This document shows, piece by piece, positions 44,522 to 54,200 of a DNA stretch of 55,549 nt. The notes below the pieces were generated by a model that was not told where the DNA came from, did not search any database, and worked only from the letters and a program-made list of their open reading frames with translations. Numbering within the stretch: position 1 is the stretch's first letter; each line of letters starts with the position of its first letter. A program made the position numbers and the translations under genes. Source of the DNA: Granulosicoccus sp. (lineage in GTDB: Bacteria > Pseudomonadota > Gammaproteobacteria > Granulosicoccales > Granulosicoccaceae); contig JALZWO010000031.1 of assembly GCA_023300375.1 (NCBI GenBank), positions 1 to 55,549 on the forward strand, read 5' to 3'.

Positions 44522-45196
44522 ATGACTTTTTCTCTAGTCGCACATTGCGCAAAAACAGGTATGTTCGGCACAGCCATATCATCTTCTTCGCCTGCAGTAT
44601 CTGCACGATGTTCTTACGCAAGAGCAGGCGTTGGTGCCGTGTCATCGCAGAACATAACCGACCCTACATTAGGGCCACGATGCCTTGATCTTATGGAAAG
44701 TGGATTGAGTGCAGCTGAGTCTATCTCCAAAATACAAAGCGAGGCGATACATCTGGAATATCGGCAAGTGCTGAGTGTGGATAATAAGGGGAAAACTGCT
44801 ATTCACTCTGGCACTCAGTCCTTAGGCATCTGGACACAAGCCGAAGGTCTAAACGTCGCATCAGGTGGAAACATGCTGGATAACCGCCGAGTTCCTCAAA
44901 CCATAGTTGACGCGTTTGCATCAGCAGCAGGCCATATAGGAGATCGCTTGATAATTGCAATGCGAGCGGGGCTTGCTGCAGGTGGTGAAGCTGGCCCCGT
45001 TCATTCCGCTGGTATGAAGATCGTGGATAAATATTCTTGGCCAATTGCAGATCTACGTTGTGACTGGACTGAAGAGTGCCCTATAGAAAATATTGCAGTT
45101 GCTTGGGAGATCTACAAGCCTCAACTTCAAGCCTATGTTCAAAGAGCCTTAGATCCAAGGGATGCGCCCTCATACGGCGTTCCAGGCGACGACTAA
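44522..45196 (+). CDS. DUF1028 family protein (Ntn-hydrolase fold)
   Basis: A 224-residue protein of the DUF1028 family, which has a predicted N-terminal-nucleophile hydrolase fold. Diagnostic segments are SSPAVSARC, RAGVGAVSSQN, TDPTLGP, and ASGGNML followed by a GGEAGPVHSAG loop. It starts 3 bases after the RidA-like stop, so it is translationally coupled. Substrate unknown; an amide bond is likely by fold. The last bases lie 13 bases before the LysR start. Confidence 0.9.
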   Translation: MTFSLVAHCAKTGMFGTAISSSSPAVSARCSYARAGVGAVSSQNITDPTLGPRCLDLMESGLSAAESISKIQSEAIHLEYRQVLSVDNKGKTAIHSGTQSLGIWTQAEGLNVASGGNMLDNRRVPQTIVDAFASAAGHIGDRLIIAMRAGLAAGGEAGPVHSAGMKIVDKYSWPIADLRCDWTEECPIENIAVAWEIYKPQLQAYVQRALDPRDAPSYGVPGDD

Positions 45197-45209
45197 TCGG
45201 AGCACTGCA

Positions 45210-46160
45210 ATGCCATTGCGTTTCACACTAAGGCAGCTTGAGTACTTCGTTGCAGTTGGCGAATCAGGTTCTATTCTGCAAGCCTCAGAAAAAGTACATG
45301 TGTCTTCACCCACTATTTCTACGGCAATTTCACAGCTTGAACAAGAGTTTGGTTTGTCGCTTTTTGTCAGAAAACATGCAAAAGGTTTGTCCCTAACCGA
45401 GGCTGGCTCACAGATGCTGACTCAGGCCAAAAAATTATTGTCTGAGGCTGAGCAACTAAACGACATTGCAGGTGATATCACGCAAGTGGTTCGAGGTTCA
45501 TTGTCGATTGGTTGCTACCTAAGTTTTGCACAACTTATTTTTCCCAGTCTGCGCCGGTCATTTCAGACGATGTACCCCGAGGTACGCGTTAACCAATTCG
45601 AGCTTCATCAAAACGACATATTTCACTATATAAGGGGTGCAAAAATAGATATCGCACTAAGCTACAATCTCGATATTCCTGCTGATCTCGAGTTCTTGCC
45701 ATTGGTGGAACTTCCGCCGTACGTTCTTGTACATGAAGGGCACCCTCTCGCACACCTGCCTGCTGTTACCGTCAGTCATTTACAAGACTACGCCATGGTG
45801 CTGCTCGATCTTCCGCACAGCAATGTGTATTTCACATCATTCTTTTCGCAGGTTGGCGTTAAGCCTGTTATTGCAGAACGAACTCAGGATATGGCTGTGA
45901 TGCGAAGCCTGGTCGCCAATGGCTTCGGCTATTCAATAGCCAATTTACGACCACTACACAATCTCTCTCCTGATGGTAGGAAATTGTGCTACATCCCTTT
46001 GGAGTGTGACCTGCCAAATTTAGTCATGGGTTTGGTTATGGCTGGAGGCACACGAAATTCGTTTACAGTTCAAGCGTTTGTAGAACACTGTATGCATACC
46101 ATCACAGAGTCCAACGTACCCGGAATGAATATGCATTCACTAGCTTCCTCGCCAGGTTAA
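45210..46160 (+). CDS. LysR-type transcriptional regulator
   Basis: 316 residues from the ATG at 45210, which has GGAG upstream and begins right before the helix-turn-helix (LRQLEYFVAVGESGSILQAS). The effector-binding domain follows from about residue 90. It is embedded in the RidA/DUF1028/M20 operon and probably controls it and the divergent Rieske genes through the 43743-44101 region. Its inducer should be the pathway substrate or an intermediate. Confidence 0.94.
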   Translation: MPLRFTLRQLEYFVAVGESGSILQASEKVHVSSPTISTAISQLEQEFGLSLFVRKHAKGLSLTEAGSQMLTQAKKLLSEAEQLNDIAGDITQVVRGSLSIGCYLSFAQLIFPSLRRSFQTMYPEVRVNQFELHQNDIFHYIRGAKIDIALSYNLDIPADLEFLPLVELPPYVLVHEGHPLAHLPAVTVSHLQDYAMVLLDLPHSNVYFTSFFSQVGVKPVIAERTQDMAVMRSLVANGFGYSIANLRPLHNLSPDGRKLCYIPLECDLPNLVMGLVMAGGTRNSFTVQAFVEHCMHTITESNVPGMNMHSLASSPG

Positions 46161-46167
46161 ACATCAC

Positions 46168-47319
46168 GTGATACAAACTCTCGACATCCTTGAACGTTTA
46201 ATAAAATTTGAATCTGTTAGTGCCAACAGTAATCTGAACATTATCGATTACATTGACAAATTTCTGCACACACGTGGATTCAGCGTGTATCGCATCCCCA
46301 GTAGCGATGGTAAAAAAGCGGGTATTTACGCGGCACTTGGCCCGAAAGAGCGTGCGGGTATTATGTTGTCCGCCCACACCGATGTGGTGCCTGTAACTGG
46401 GCAGCCGTGGACAACAGACCCCTTCAACATGACACTCAAGAATGCTCGCGCCTATGGGCGTGGCACCACCGACATGAAAGGGTATCTTGCATCAGTTCTC
46501 GCTATGGCCGACAGAGCCTCTCACTTAAGGCTCCGTGAACCAATGAAAATTGCATTTTCCTACGATGAGGAAATCGGCTGCGTTGGTATTCAACAAATGA
46601 TTGGACAGCTTACAAAAACCATTGGATTACCACGAGCTTGTATCGTAGGAGAACCCACACAAATGCAAGTGGCGGTAGGTCACAAAGGCAAAGCAGCCTT
46701 GATTGCAAGCTGTAATGGGCAAAATGGTCATTCAGCTTTAGCACCCAGTTTTGTCAACGCCCTGCACCTAGCGAGTGACTTCATAGCAGGTATACGATCA
46801 CTGCAGAATGAATTCGCAATGCAGGGTCAACAAGATTCAGCTTATGCAGTTCCCTATTCAACTATTCACGTTGGACAACTCAGTGGTGGAATCGCATTAA
46901 ATATTGTTCCAGACAAGGCGGTGTTAAAGCTCGAGTATCGACATCTTCTTGAGGACTCTTCTCAGGAGTTGCTCAATAGAATTGTAAAGATCGCAGAAGC
47001 TGTAGCAACGCCTTATCGCGATAATTTCCCACAAGCAAAAATAGATATCGATCAGTACAACACCTACCCCGGCTTAAATGTATCAAAAAATAATGAAGTT
47101 GTACCTCTGGTTCAAGGCTTCGCCCAGTCAAAAGAATGTATAAAAGTTCCATTTGGCACAGAGGCGGGAGTGTTCACTCAAGCTGGCGTCCCCACTGTTG
47201 TTTGCGGCCCCGGATCTATGGAGGGGCAAGGACACAAACCTGACGAATATGTGGAGTTAGCTCAATTGCAAGCATGCGATGCCATGATGGATCGTGTGCT
47301 GGCAGAGTTGCAAGCCTGA
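46168..47319 (+). CDS. M20 zinc amidohydrolase (ArgE/acetylornithine-deacetylase type)
   Basis: 383 residues from a GTG start, 7 bases after the LysR stop. Metal-site residues are H70 and D72 (SAHTDVV), D102 (GTTDMKG), E134-E135 (SYDEEIG), E162 (GEPT) and a His near the C-terminus (GQGHKPDE). A central dimerisation domain separates the catalytic halves. It removes an acyl group from an N-acyl amino acid or splits a carbamoyl or dipeptide bond. Biosynthetic ArgE would normally sit with arginine genes; here the context is catabolic. Confidence 0.9.
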   Translation: MIQTLDILERLIKFESVSANSNLNIIDYIDKFLHTRGFSVYRIPSSDGKKAGIYAALGPKERAGIMLSAHTDVVPVTGQPWTTDPFNMTLKNARAYGRGTTDMKGYLASVLAMADRASHLRLREPMKIAFSYDEEIGCVGIQQMIGQLTKTIGLPRACIVGEPTQMQVAVGHKGKAALIASCNGQNGHSALAPSFVNALHLASDFIAGIRSLQNEFAMQGQQDSAYAVPYSTIHVGQLSGGIALNIVPDKAVLKLEYRHLLEDSSQELLNRIVKIAEAVATPYRDNFPQAKIDIDQYNTYPGLNVSKNNEVVPLVQGFAQSKECIKVPFGTEAGVFTQAGVPTVVCGPGSMEGQGHKPDEYVELAQLQACDAMMDRVLAELQA

Positions 47320-47502
47320 TGAATACACTGAAAAAATTGCAGTTTCAAGCCCTTTTGTTCATCTACGCGAACGCTTGATCACACGCACGGCCTCGACTTC
47401 AAGGTACTCTGAAGAATAGCTCACGTTGCGCTGAAATCTGCCCAGTTCAGGAACCGGAAGCACAAGGCACGTTTACTTCAGCGGAGTCTGTTGACAAGGT
47501 GC

Positions 47503-47563
47503 AGCTCGACGTCGTCGTCGAGCTATCACTCATCAATTTTGATGAATCCTGGTGCTAACCAGG
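47503..47563. terminator. Hairpin cluster between M20 and OmpA-like genes
   Basis: Three inverted repeats in the convergent gap: 47503-47511 with 47516-47524 (9-bp perfect stem), CATCA with TGATG around 47531-47544, and 47548-47553 with 47558-47563 (CCTGGT and ACCAGG), the last only 10 bases from the OmpA-like stop. There is no strong T run. They probably end transcription from both sides. Confidence 0.45.
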
Positions 47564-47572
47564 TGGCAGACC

Positions 47573-48277
47573 CTAGCTTCTAGAAGCGGGTCTTTCGAGA
47601 GCTCTTTGCTCTTCGCCTTCCACAATAGGCTTGATGTAAATTTCAACACGACGGTTGCTGGCTTTGTTTGCAGCCGATGTGTTTGGAACACGCGGTTCTG
47701 TTTCTCCACGCCCTTCTATGCGTAATCTGTCTCGCATTACACCGTCGTTGCGTAGATACGTTGCAACGGCGTTTGCCCGATCGTCTGATAAACCTTGGTT
47801 ATACGCTGCACTACCATCGCTATCGGTATAGCCAACAACGTGCAATACAGTTTTGTTGTAGGTTGAGGCCTCGCTAGCAAGCTTGTCGAGCGTTGAGTAA
47901 AAGGCAGGTTTTACCTGAGCCGATCCAACATCAAAAGACGCTGAGCTGTTCAAGCGAACCAACAATACGTCGTTTTCAAGCCGTTGTAATTCAACCTGCT
48001 CCTGTCGGAGTTCTTCCTGAAGTGCTGCCTCTATAGCGGCTTGTTGCTTGTCTTGATAGTGTCCAACCGCTCCACCGGCTAGAGCGCCGACAGCGGCGCC
48101 CAGCAGGATGTTATCTGACCCGCTTATTGCGACTATTGCCGCACCGGCTAAAGCACCGATACCCGCTCCCGCCTTGGCCCGTTGGTTGGGGTCATCTGTT
48201 GCACAGGCAGATAGCGTAAAAACCGCTGCAGCTGCGATCGGCACCAATTTTAAACGTGTTTTATTTGCAGTTTTCAA
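47573..48277 (-). CDS. OmpA-like lipoprotein (YiaD type)
   Basis: 234 residues from a TTG start; no in-frame ATG exists and the ribosome site is poor. The signal ends in the lipobox TLSAC. A glycine-zipper region (GAGIGALAGAA and GAAVGALAGGAVG) follows, then a coiled-coil stretch, then the OmpA C-terminal peptidoglycan-binding domain with GYTDSDGS, LSDDRANAV and NRRVEI, which carry the diaminopimelate-contacting Asp and Arg. It tethers the outer membrane to peptidoglycan. It stands alone with convergent terminator-like hairpins downstream. Confidence 0.92.
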   Translation of the reverse strand: MKTANKTRLKLVPIAAAAVFTLSACATDDPNQRAKAGAGIGALAGAAIVAISGSDNILLGAAVGALAGGAVGHYQDKQQAAIEAALQEELRQEQVELQRLENDVLLVRLNSSASFDVGSAQVKPAFYSTLDKLASEASTYNKTVLHVVGYTDSDGSAAYNQGLSDDRANAVATYLRNDGVMRDRLRIEGRGETEPRVPNTSAANKASNRRVEIYIKPIVEGEEQRALERPASRS

Positions 48278-48408
48278 GGTCGTAGTTGTTGCTGAGGTTG
48301 AAAGTGCCTAGGATGCCATTTTTGGAGAAATTTAGTTCTGTTTTTAGGCGATTTTTCTGCTCAACTAACCCTTCCAGCCAAGCTGTAATGCAAGCCGGTT
48401 TCTGATGC

Positions 48409-48702
48409 TCAGGCTTTCCGATCATCGCTGGCAGGGCCAAGCTTGGCACAGGCTGGAATGAGTTTCGACACGTAATTGGAAGCCGCTCGTGGTTTGAATT
48501 TGTCTCCCGCTTGCACCACGGCGTCAATCCTAGCCTGCATGTTCGCCCTGTGGGAATCGACTGGGTAACTCTCAATACCCGTAATCTCTTGTATGTCGGC
48601 GGAAACCTCGGCATCAGGAGCAAAATCCAATTTACTTTCATCTAACCGACTCACGAGTTCAAGGGCTCTAGCTAAGTCGGCTAATAGTGCGCTATTTGGC
48701 AT
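48409..48702 (-). CDS. Small hypothetical protein, 97 aa
   Basis: A plausible 97-residue cytosolic protein starting at an ATG preceded by AAGAGA. It is mostly helical and acidic at the N-terminus (SALLADLARALELVSRLDES), with a basic, Cys-containing C-terminus. I recognise no family. It lies 131 bp upstream of the OmpA-like gene on the same strand. A longer overlapping frame on the same strand has poor composition and is not preferred. Confidence 0.5.
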   Translation of the reverse strand: MPNSALLADLARALELVSRLDESKLDFAPDAEVSADIQEITGIESYPVDSHRANMQARIDAVVQAGDKFKPRAASNYVSKLIPACAKLGPASDDRKA

Positions 48703-48836
48703 TTTTATCTCTTTATTAATTGATGAAGTCAGAAGACTGATACGTGAGAGACATCCCTAGGGATTAATTAACAATTTTTCTATGAAACGCATGCTGCAAG
48801 AATAGTTTTACAGCAGATTGCCAAGGAGAGCAAAAA

Positions 48837-49222
48837 GTGGTCACTACTGGAACAGGCAAGTTGCTTCGCGGCATGCTCAGAAAAACCAGAGTCCCTGTCT
48901 GTGGGTCTATGGCACTGCTTATAGCCGCATGTGGTAGTGGTGGCAGCGATGAGCCAGGATCTACCAGTAGTGATCCTCAGGCCTCGATGGTCAGAATCTG
49001 CGCCGCTTCGTTGCCAACGCCGATGACTCTGCTGAGTATCCATCCTGGTCAACTGATGGCAAACACCTGAGTGTGAAGATGGGTTTTGATAGTTTTGTGA
49101 TAGCCGCTGACACACTAAACGCACGGATCTACGACGAAGAAAAAAGTGTTGGTGCTTTTCGAATAGGCGAAGGCGTATCAACTCGCATGCCGATAGCAGA
49201 CTCAAGATTTGAGTGGCGCTAA
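48837..49222 (+). pseudogene. Broken lipoprotein gene with residual beta-propeller repeat
   Basis: A GTG at 48837 with AAGGAG eight bases upstream begins a lipoprotein signal (lipobox LLIAAC) and a Ser/Gly/Asp linker. After about 46 codons the frame loses sense. From 48974 in another frame there is a recognisable final beta-propeller (WD40/PD40-like) blade, with LDGQNLRRF, SWSTDGKHL and a closing strand, ending TAA at 49220-49222. The in-frame continuation stops at 49070. The most likely history is a deletion of the middle of a longer surface propeller lipoprotein, leaving both ends fused out of frame. Confidence 0.7.
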
Positions 49223-49300
49223 GGTAGGCTCCCAGCAATGACAAACATGGCTAGCGCAGGCCGTATCAGCCATGTTTGAATAGATAATTTTAGCGATGAG

Positions 49301-49651
49301 TCACTTATCGCCATCTGGGCGATTGAGCGTTTCCCGCATTTTAGCAACATACTCTTTGTGACTCAGCTTTTCACTGCCACTGTCTTCTGCTGGGTGCGTT
49401 TTGGGCAGCGTTTCTCCAACCATCTTGATACGATCGCCTGTTTTTTTCTCAAGCCAGTATAAGAATTTGTTGATCCAAGAAACACGACTACGAACCCATT
49501 GGACGCAAAATTGAGCGTACGGGCTAACAGAAATAGTCAGAGTTAACGAGCAGGCGAGAAAAATAAACGCACCGGGTATTGGTGTTACCAAAGAGATAAG
49601 TCCCAATAAGAAGAGAAAGCCTGCCGCTATTTTTGTCAGAATAATTTTCAT
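49301..49651 (-). CDS. Small membrane protein, 116 aa
   Basis: 116 residues from the ATG at 49651 (MKIILTK). There are two closely spaced hydrophobic helices (about 5-45) with TPIPGAFIFLACSLTL between strands, reminiscent of PGPGW-type small membrane proteins. A basic amphipathic region (WVRSRVSWINKFLYWLEKK) and a polar C-tail follow. Function unknown. It is monocistronic, downstream of the DUF1501 gene on the same strand. Confidence 0.65.
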   Translation of the reverse strand: MKIILTKIAAGFLFLLGLISLVTPIPGAFIFLACSLTLTISVSPYAQFCVQWVRSRVSWINKFLYWLEKKTGDRIKMVGETLPKTHPAEDSGSEKLSHKEYVAKMRETLNRPDGDK

Positions 49652-49795
49652 GGTTGATGTCCAATGCAATGATTCAAGAAGCCTTGGCCTATTCATACTG
49701 TGGCAACTTAAGCGTCACCATACATCACGACGCCTTTAGAGTGCTCAGCAGCATCCAGACCAACGAGGCAGGCGTTATACCTCCTTAGGCAGCAA

Positions 49796-49848
49796 TAGTA
49801 GAAGTACATGCACTTCTACTAAGCGTTTTTGCCGTTCTACAAAAACGC
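49796..49848 (-). terminator. Tandem hairpins overlapping the DUF1501 stop codon
   Basis: Two perfect stems lie back to back: 49796-49805 with 49812-49821 (10 bp, 6-base loop), and 49823-49831 with 49840-49848 (9 bp, 8-base loop). The second includes the stop codon and last codons of the DUF1501 gene. Stem bases include T5/A5 runs, so U residues are inside the stem. This marks the end of the DUF1800/DUF1501 unit. Confidence 0.55.
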
Positions 49849-51249
49849 CACCTGGTTTTGCCAGTCGCTACCAAAATTATTCAAGTCTGGAAATACTTCG
49901 GCTAGGTCGCTATCAGACAAGCCCATCCATCTTGCAAGGGTGGCTCCATACTGGTTAATAGACAGATTGGGGATAACACGTCCCTTATCACCGGCATCGT
50001 CTTCTGCCCCAACCTCGAAACTTGGCAGCGTGCCATAGAGTTGACCACCCTTCACTGCGCCGCCCATAGTCATATAATGACCGCCCCAGCCATGATCTGA
50101 ACCGTCGCCGTTAATGGTTAGGGTACGGCCGAAATCTGACGCGGTAAATGTCGTCACTGATTCCCCTAAACCAATCTCCTCAAGAGTTCTCTGGAAATCA
50201 AACAGGCTACGGTTCAAATCAGTCATCAACGCATCTAGCCTTGGAGTTTGGTTATCGTGTGTATCCCATCCGCCTACTCCAACAAAAAAGATCTGCCGCT
50301 TCATGCCCAAGCTTTCATTGCCTGAGATCAGACGCGCTACCATGCGCAGCTGAGCCGCTAGTCCACTGCCCTCGTCATAGCTGGTATCGAACGACGAATG
50401 CGCACTCAGAGTTGCTGCCAGTTGGCCCGCACCCTCTTTCGCCCGTGAAAACGATTGCGCTGCCTGCTGCTTAAGCGGGTGATTACTCGACAACCGTAAC
50501 ATGGCGTCCAGGGACGATTCGCGGGCTGTATTGACTGACCCGCTGAGATTGTCAAGGTATGCCAGTGGGCTCAAACCTGTAATGGGGTTCAAACCAATGG
50601 GCTGTACTTGCTCGCCGGGAAGCCAAAAGTTACTTCCTGCTACAGAGAAGCTTGGAGGAAGAACAGCACCGGGGTTCGCTTGCTGGAGTAGATCAGCCAT
50701 ACGCCCTCCCCAACCTGTGCCAACGATAGAAGCAGGCGAACTACTGAGCCCTTTCAACCATTGCTCCTGCTGATGATTATGAGCGAACAGGTCTGCAGGA
50801 ACCTGTGAGCTATTGTTCAAAAAATTACTCTTGGTGATGGGCGCTATCAGGTTACCCACATTACCCACTACCGCGAGTTTGCCTTCTGTGTAGAGATTAT
50901 GTAAATCAGCCAACTTAGGATTAAAGGCTATACCAGTATCAGTTGCCCCTGTTAACAGAGAACTTTGAGGAAATGCAAGCCCGCCTCTACTAGCAGAATA
51001 ACGATCATAGGCTCCTTGCTCTGTAGGTAGGAACATAGAAAAAGAATCGCTACCACCGTACAAAAATACGCACACCAGTGCCTTGTAATCACCGAGTTGC
51101 GAAAAATCGGTACTGGCAGCCAACGCTGAGCCAATAAGACTCAATTTGCCATTCATAGCACCCGCGCCAGAACCCAGCAATGACACTGCAGCACACTGCT
51201 TCAGGAAATCACGACGTTGACGTTGTTTCTTGCCGTTGAAGATAGCCAT
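49837..51249 (-). CDS. DUF1501 family Tat-exported protein
   Basis: A 470-residue protein with a twin-arginine signal (QRQRRDFLKQC near the N-terminus). The DUF1501 core is clear: VFLYGGSDSFSMFLP, VGGWDTHDNQ, and FTASDFGRTLTINGDGSDHGWGGHY. The fold is related to alkaline-phosphatase/sulfatase-like enzymes, with His and Asp residues that could bind metal. Its start overlaps the DUF1800 stop by one base, and the two families are commonly adjacent. They are thought to work together at the cell surface; function unknown. Confidence 0.92.
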   Translation of the reverse strand: MAIFNGKKQRQRRDFLKQCAAVSLLGSGAGAMNGKLSLIGSALAASTDFSQLGDYKALVCVFLYGGSDSFSMFLPTEQGAYDRYSASRGGLAFPQSSLLTGATDTGIAFNPKLADLHNLYTEGKLAVVGNVGNLIAPITKSNFLNNSSQVPADLFAHNHQQEQWLKGLSSSPASIVGTGWGGRMADLLQQANPGAVLPPSFSVAGSNFWLPGEQVQPIGLNPITGLSPLAYLDNLSGSVNTARESSLDAMLRLSSNHPLKQQAAQSFSRAKEGAGQLAATLSAHSSFDTSYDEGSGLAAQLRMVARLISGNESLGMKRQIFFVGVGGWDTHDNQTPRLDALMTDLNRSLFDFQRTLEEIGLGESVTTFTASDFGRTLTINGDGSDHGWGGHYMTMGGAVKGGQLYGTLPSFEVGAEDDAGDKGRVIPNLSINQYGATLARWMGLSDSDLAEVFPDLNNFGSDWQNQVAFL

Positions 51250-54200
51250 TACATTTGCACCAGGTAGTCAGGAGAAGCCATGATGAGCGTGATCGCATCT
51301 CGAACACGCAGACTGCGGCCTTCATCAGTGTCGGGTAGGCCATTGATATGATCAAAGAGAATTGCCCTGAAACCTGCCGACAGGCTGCCACTCATCAAAA
51401 CGGTATCTAGGTGATTCAACAGCTCATCAGGATCACTGGCCAACTGACGTTCGTAAGTGAAATCAAGAAACGCATTGCGTTGACCTAAACTGTCAGGATT
51501 ACCAAGGTAGGCTTCCTGAATCTGCCGTCCTATACGGTTGGACGTTGCCAGCTCATTACTCTCGGTAAACAACTCAAATTCTGGAGCAACCAGATTATCG
51601 TCAGCGACAGGCCCTGAGGGTGAGTAGCTCGGCTGAAAGAAATTGAAGACCGAAGGCGATTTCAATACCGCCTGCCCTGTTGTCACATCCAGATTTTCCA
51701 AGGCAGGCGAACTGGTTGTAAATTCCCCACGATCACTATTACTACCGGGTTGGATATTAAAGGCACGCCACAAATTACTTAGCCGCAACACCGGCTCGCG
51801 TAACTTGCCATACGTATTAGAGGTGGGCACTGATCGAGCTTCGTCATCGAGCAACAGAGCACGAATCACGGCTTGTAAATTACCTCGTTCCCCATTGCCA
51901 TCGTCATTGAAGACAGTGGCGATGCGCTGAACGTAAGCAGGTGTGGGGTTACTAGTAATGAGCCTTGTAATCAGCTGCTTCACAATAAATGGCCCAACAT
52001 TGGAGTGGTTAAAAATATTATCCAATGCCATCTCAAGATCAGCACGTGCTCCCTGATTAGCAGGAGTAGTCAGACCATTAAGTAATGTCTTTGGCTCTGT
52101 GTCATGAAAAGACTGGAACGGCAGCATCGGGCTGATGACATCCGCGCCGGTAAAAGGTCGCCGATCCCAAGTACCTGCATCTGCATAGTTCCATCCAGTG
52201 AAAGATCGAGCAAAGGCCTCTATATTGTCTTGAGTAAAAACCGGGTCACCTGCTGTAGTGCCATCGGCATTCAGCTGATGTAGCCCAATTGAAAAGAGTT
52301 GCAACACCTCACGAGCGTAATTTTCATCTGCTCGTGTGGATAACTCTTCATCACTTTTGGCGTTTTGCAGCATGCTCAGGTATAGGCCCATGACAGGGCT
52401 CAGAGTTACCTGTTCAAGTAACTCACGATAATTGCCAAACGCATTGGCTCGTAACATATCGTAGTAATTCGTGATCCCGAACTGAGCATTCGACAAGGTA
52501 AAGCCTGTATCGGAGACCACAAATATCTGACTCAACGCAAAGGCGACTCGTTGCCGAAGTTGGTCGTCACCATGGACAACATCAGTCCACCACACTTCGT
52601 GTCGCGCAGCTCGGTTGCTGCCGTTGGAATTGGCTCGAACGTAATCTAGGTGAGCAGGCCCTTGAAGCGTGAACTGATTATCCAGCCAGCCTTCAAAACC
52701 CTGTGATTGCACATCAAGAATACTTGCCCGAGTGGGCCCAAATGTCGCTTGAGTGAGGAAGCGAGACGCAGCTATACCTGACGGTGTAGTTGCTGGGTCA
52801 AATACGGTAATGGACTTACTGGCTACACCACTCATTCCTGAATCGTCAGTAACCGTCAATTGAACCAAGTAGCTACCAGGCTCTGTGAATACATGCTCCA
52901 CAGTGCTAGCGCTCTGATTAAGCTGGTCGCTGGATCCATCGCCAAAGTTCCAGATGTACTCTGTTAATTCATTGTTAGCTCTCGCCACTGACTCCGATGA
53001 ATCAAACACAACACTTAATGGGGCCAGGCCTGCAACATCCGAACTAAAACCGAGAGTGGAAATAATGGCAAGTGGAGATTCACCATTGTCGGCTTCGACA
53101 ACCGCAAATAGCGTTTCGGACCAGTCTGACGCTCCTGTCTCGTAAACCGCTCGAACATGCCAAGTATTCAGACCACTAATAGGCAGTTCTGGCACTGTCG
53201 TGTATGTGCATATACCATCTGCACAGACCTGGGCAGGCACCAAATTATTGACAGCAGGTAATGCATCCCCGTCACTGTTCGTGAGGAAAAAATCATAGCT
53301 CACGGCCTGCTCGTCTGTAGCCCATTGAAAATCCACGGCTTGACCAACAGTAACCGATTGACCTGCACTTGGCGCTATCGCAACTGGAGCGTCTGGCAAG
53401 GTGACGAGCTCGGCAACCACTGAAAACGATTTATCTACCCAGCTAGTTTCTCCTAAACTATTCAGCGCCCTCACTCGACCGGTATAGGTTTCTGCTACGG
53501 GAAGCTGTGAGCTTGTGGTAAAGCTGCAGAAATAGGTGTCACATTGAGCGTGTATCAGCGAAACCGTTTCTATCGCACTCGCATTAGAAAAATCAGTCCC
53601 CTCAAACAACGCGAATTCATACTCAGTTGCATACTGCGATCGATTCCAAGTAAAAGTAACCGCCTCGCCTTCAGTCGCTTCAGACCCAGCCAGCGGCGCT
53701 ATTATTTCTATGGGCCCCGGTGCACTTGTTACTTCCGGGATAACTTCGAAGGTCGTTCGTGTTAGTGCTAACGAAAAACCCAACGAGTTCTCACCACGAA
53801 CACGCCACGCATGGTTATCTGCAACTGGCAGTTCAATGAGCACTGTGATTGAACAAAGTTGTGCATCGCATGCATGTTCAGCTTGAATGTCCTCTACAAA
53901 CCCAGTAGCAGTTCTGTTCGCACCATCGAAAAAATGAAATTCGTAGGAGGCCGAATCAGGTTCACGCTCCCAAGTGAACACAACAGAACTTCCTTGCGAC
54001 ACCTGTGCACCCGCTCTTGGGGATACGTTTACCGCCAATGAAGGTCTTTGGGTAGCCCTCTCGATCGTGCCAAACGCTGTTGATGTCCACGCAGACTGGC
54101 CAGCGGCATTAGTAGCACGCACTTGCCATTCGTAACTGTTCGCAATAGGTAGTGCTATTGCAATATCAACTTCACACTCTGCTGCAGAACATGTTCTAGC

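Noticed and set aside
48261-48641. 126-residue minus-strand frame
   Set aside because: It overlaps both the OmpA-like start region and the 97-residue gene, has a high basic and Cys content, and no ribosome site.
48780-49244. 154-residue minus-strand frame opposite the broken lipoprotein
   Set aside because: Rich in Cys, Arg, Ser and His with no domain; the plus strand has a ribosome site, lipobox and propeller blade.
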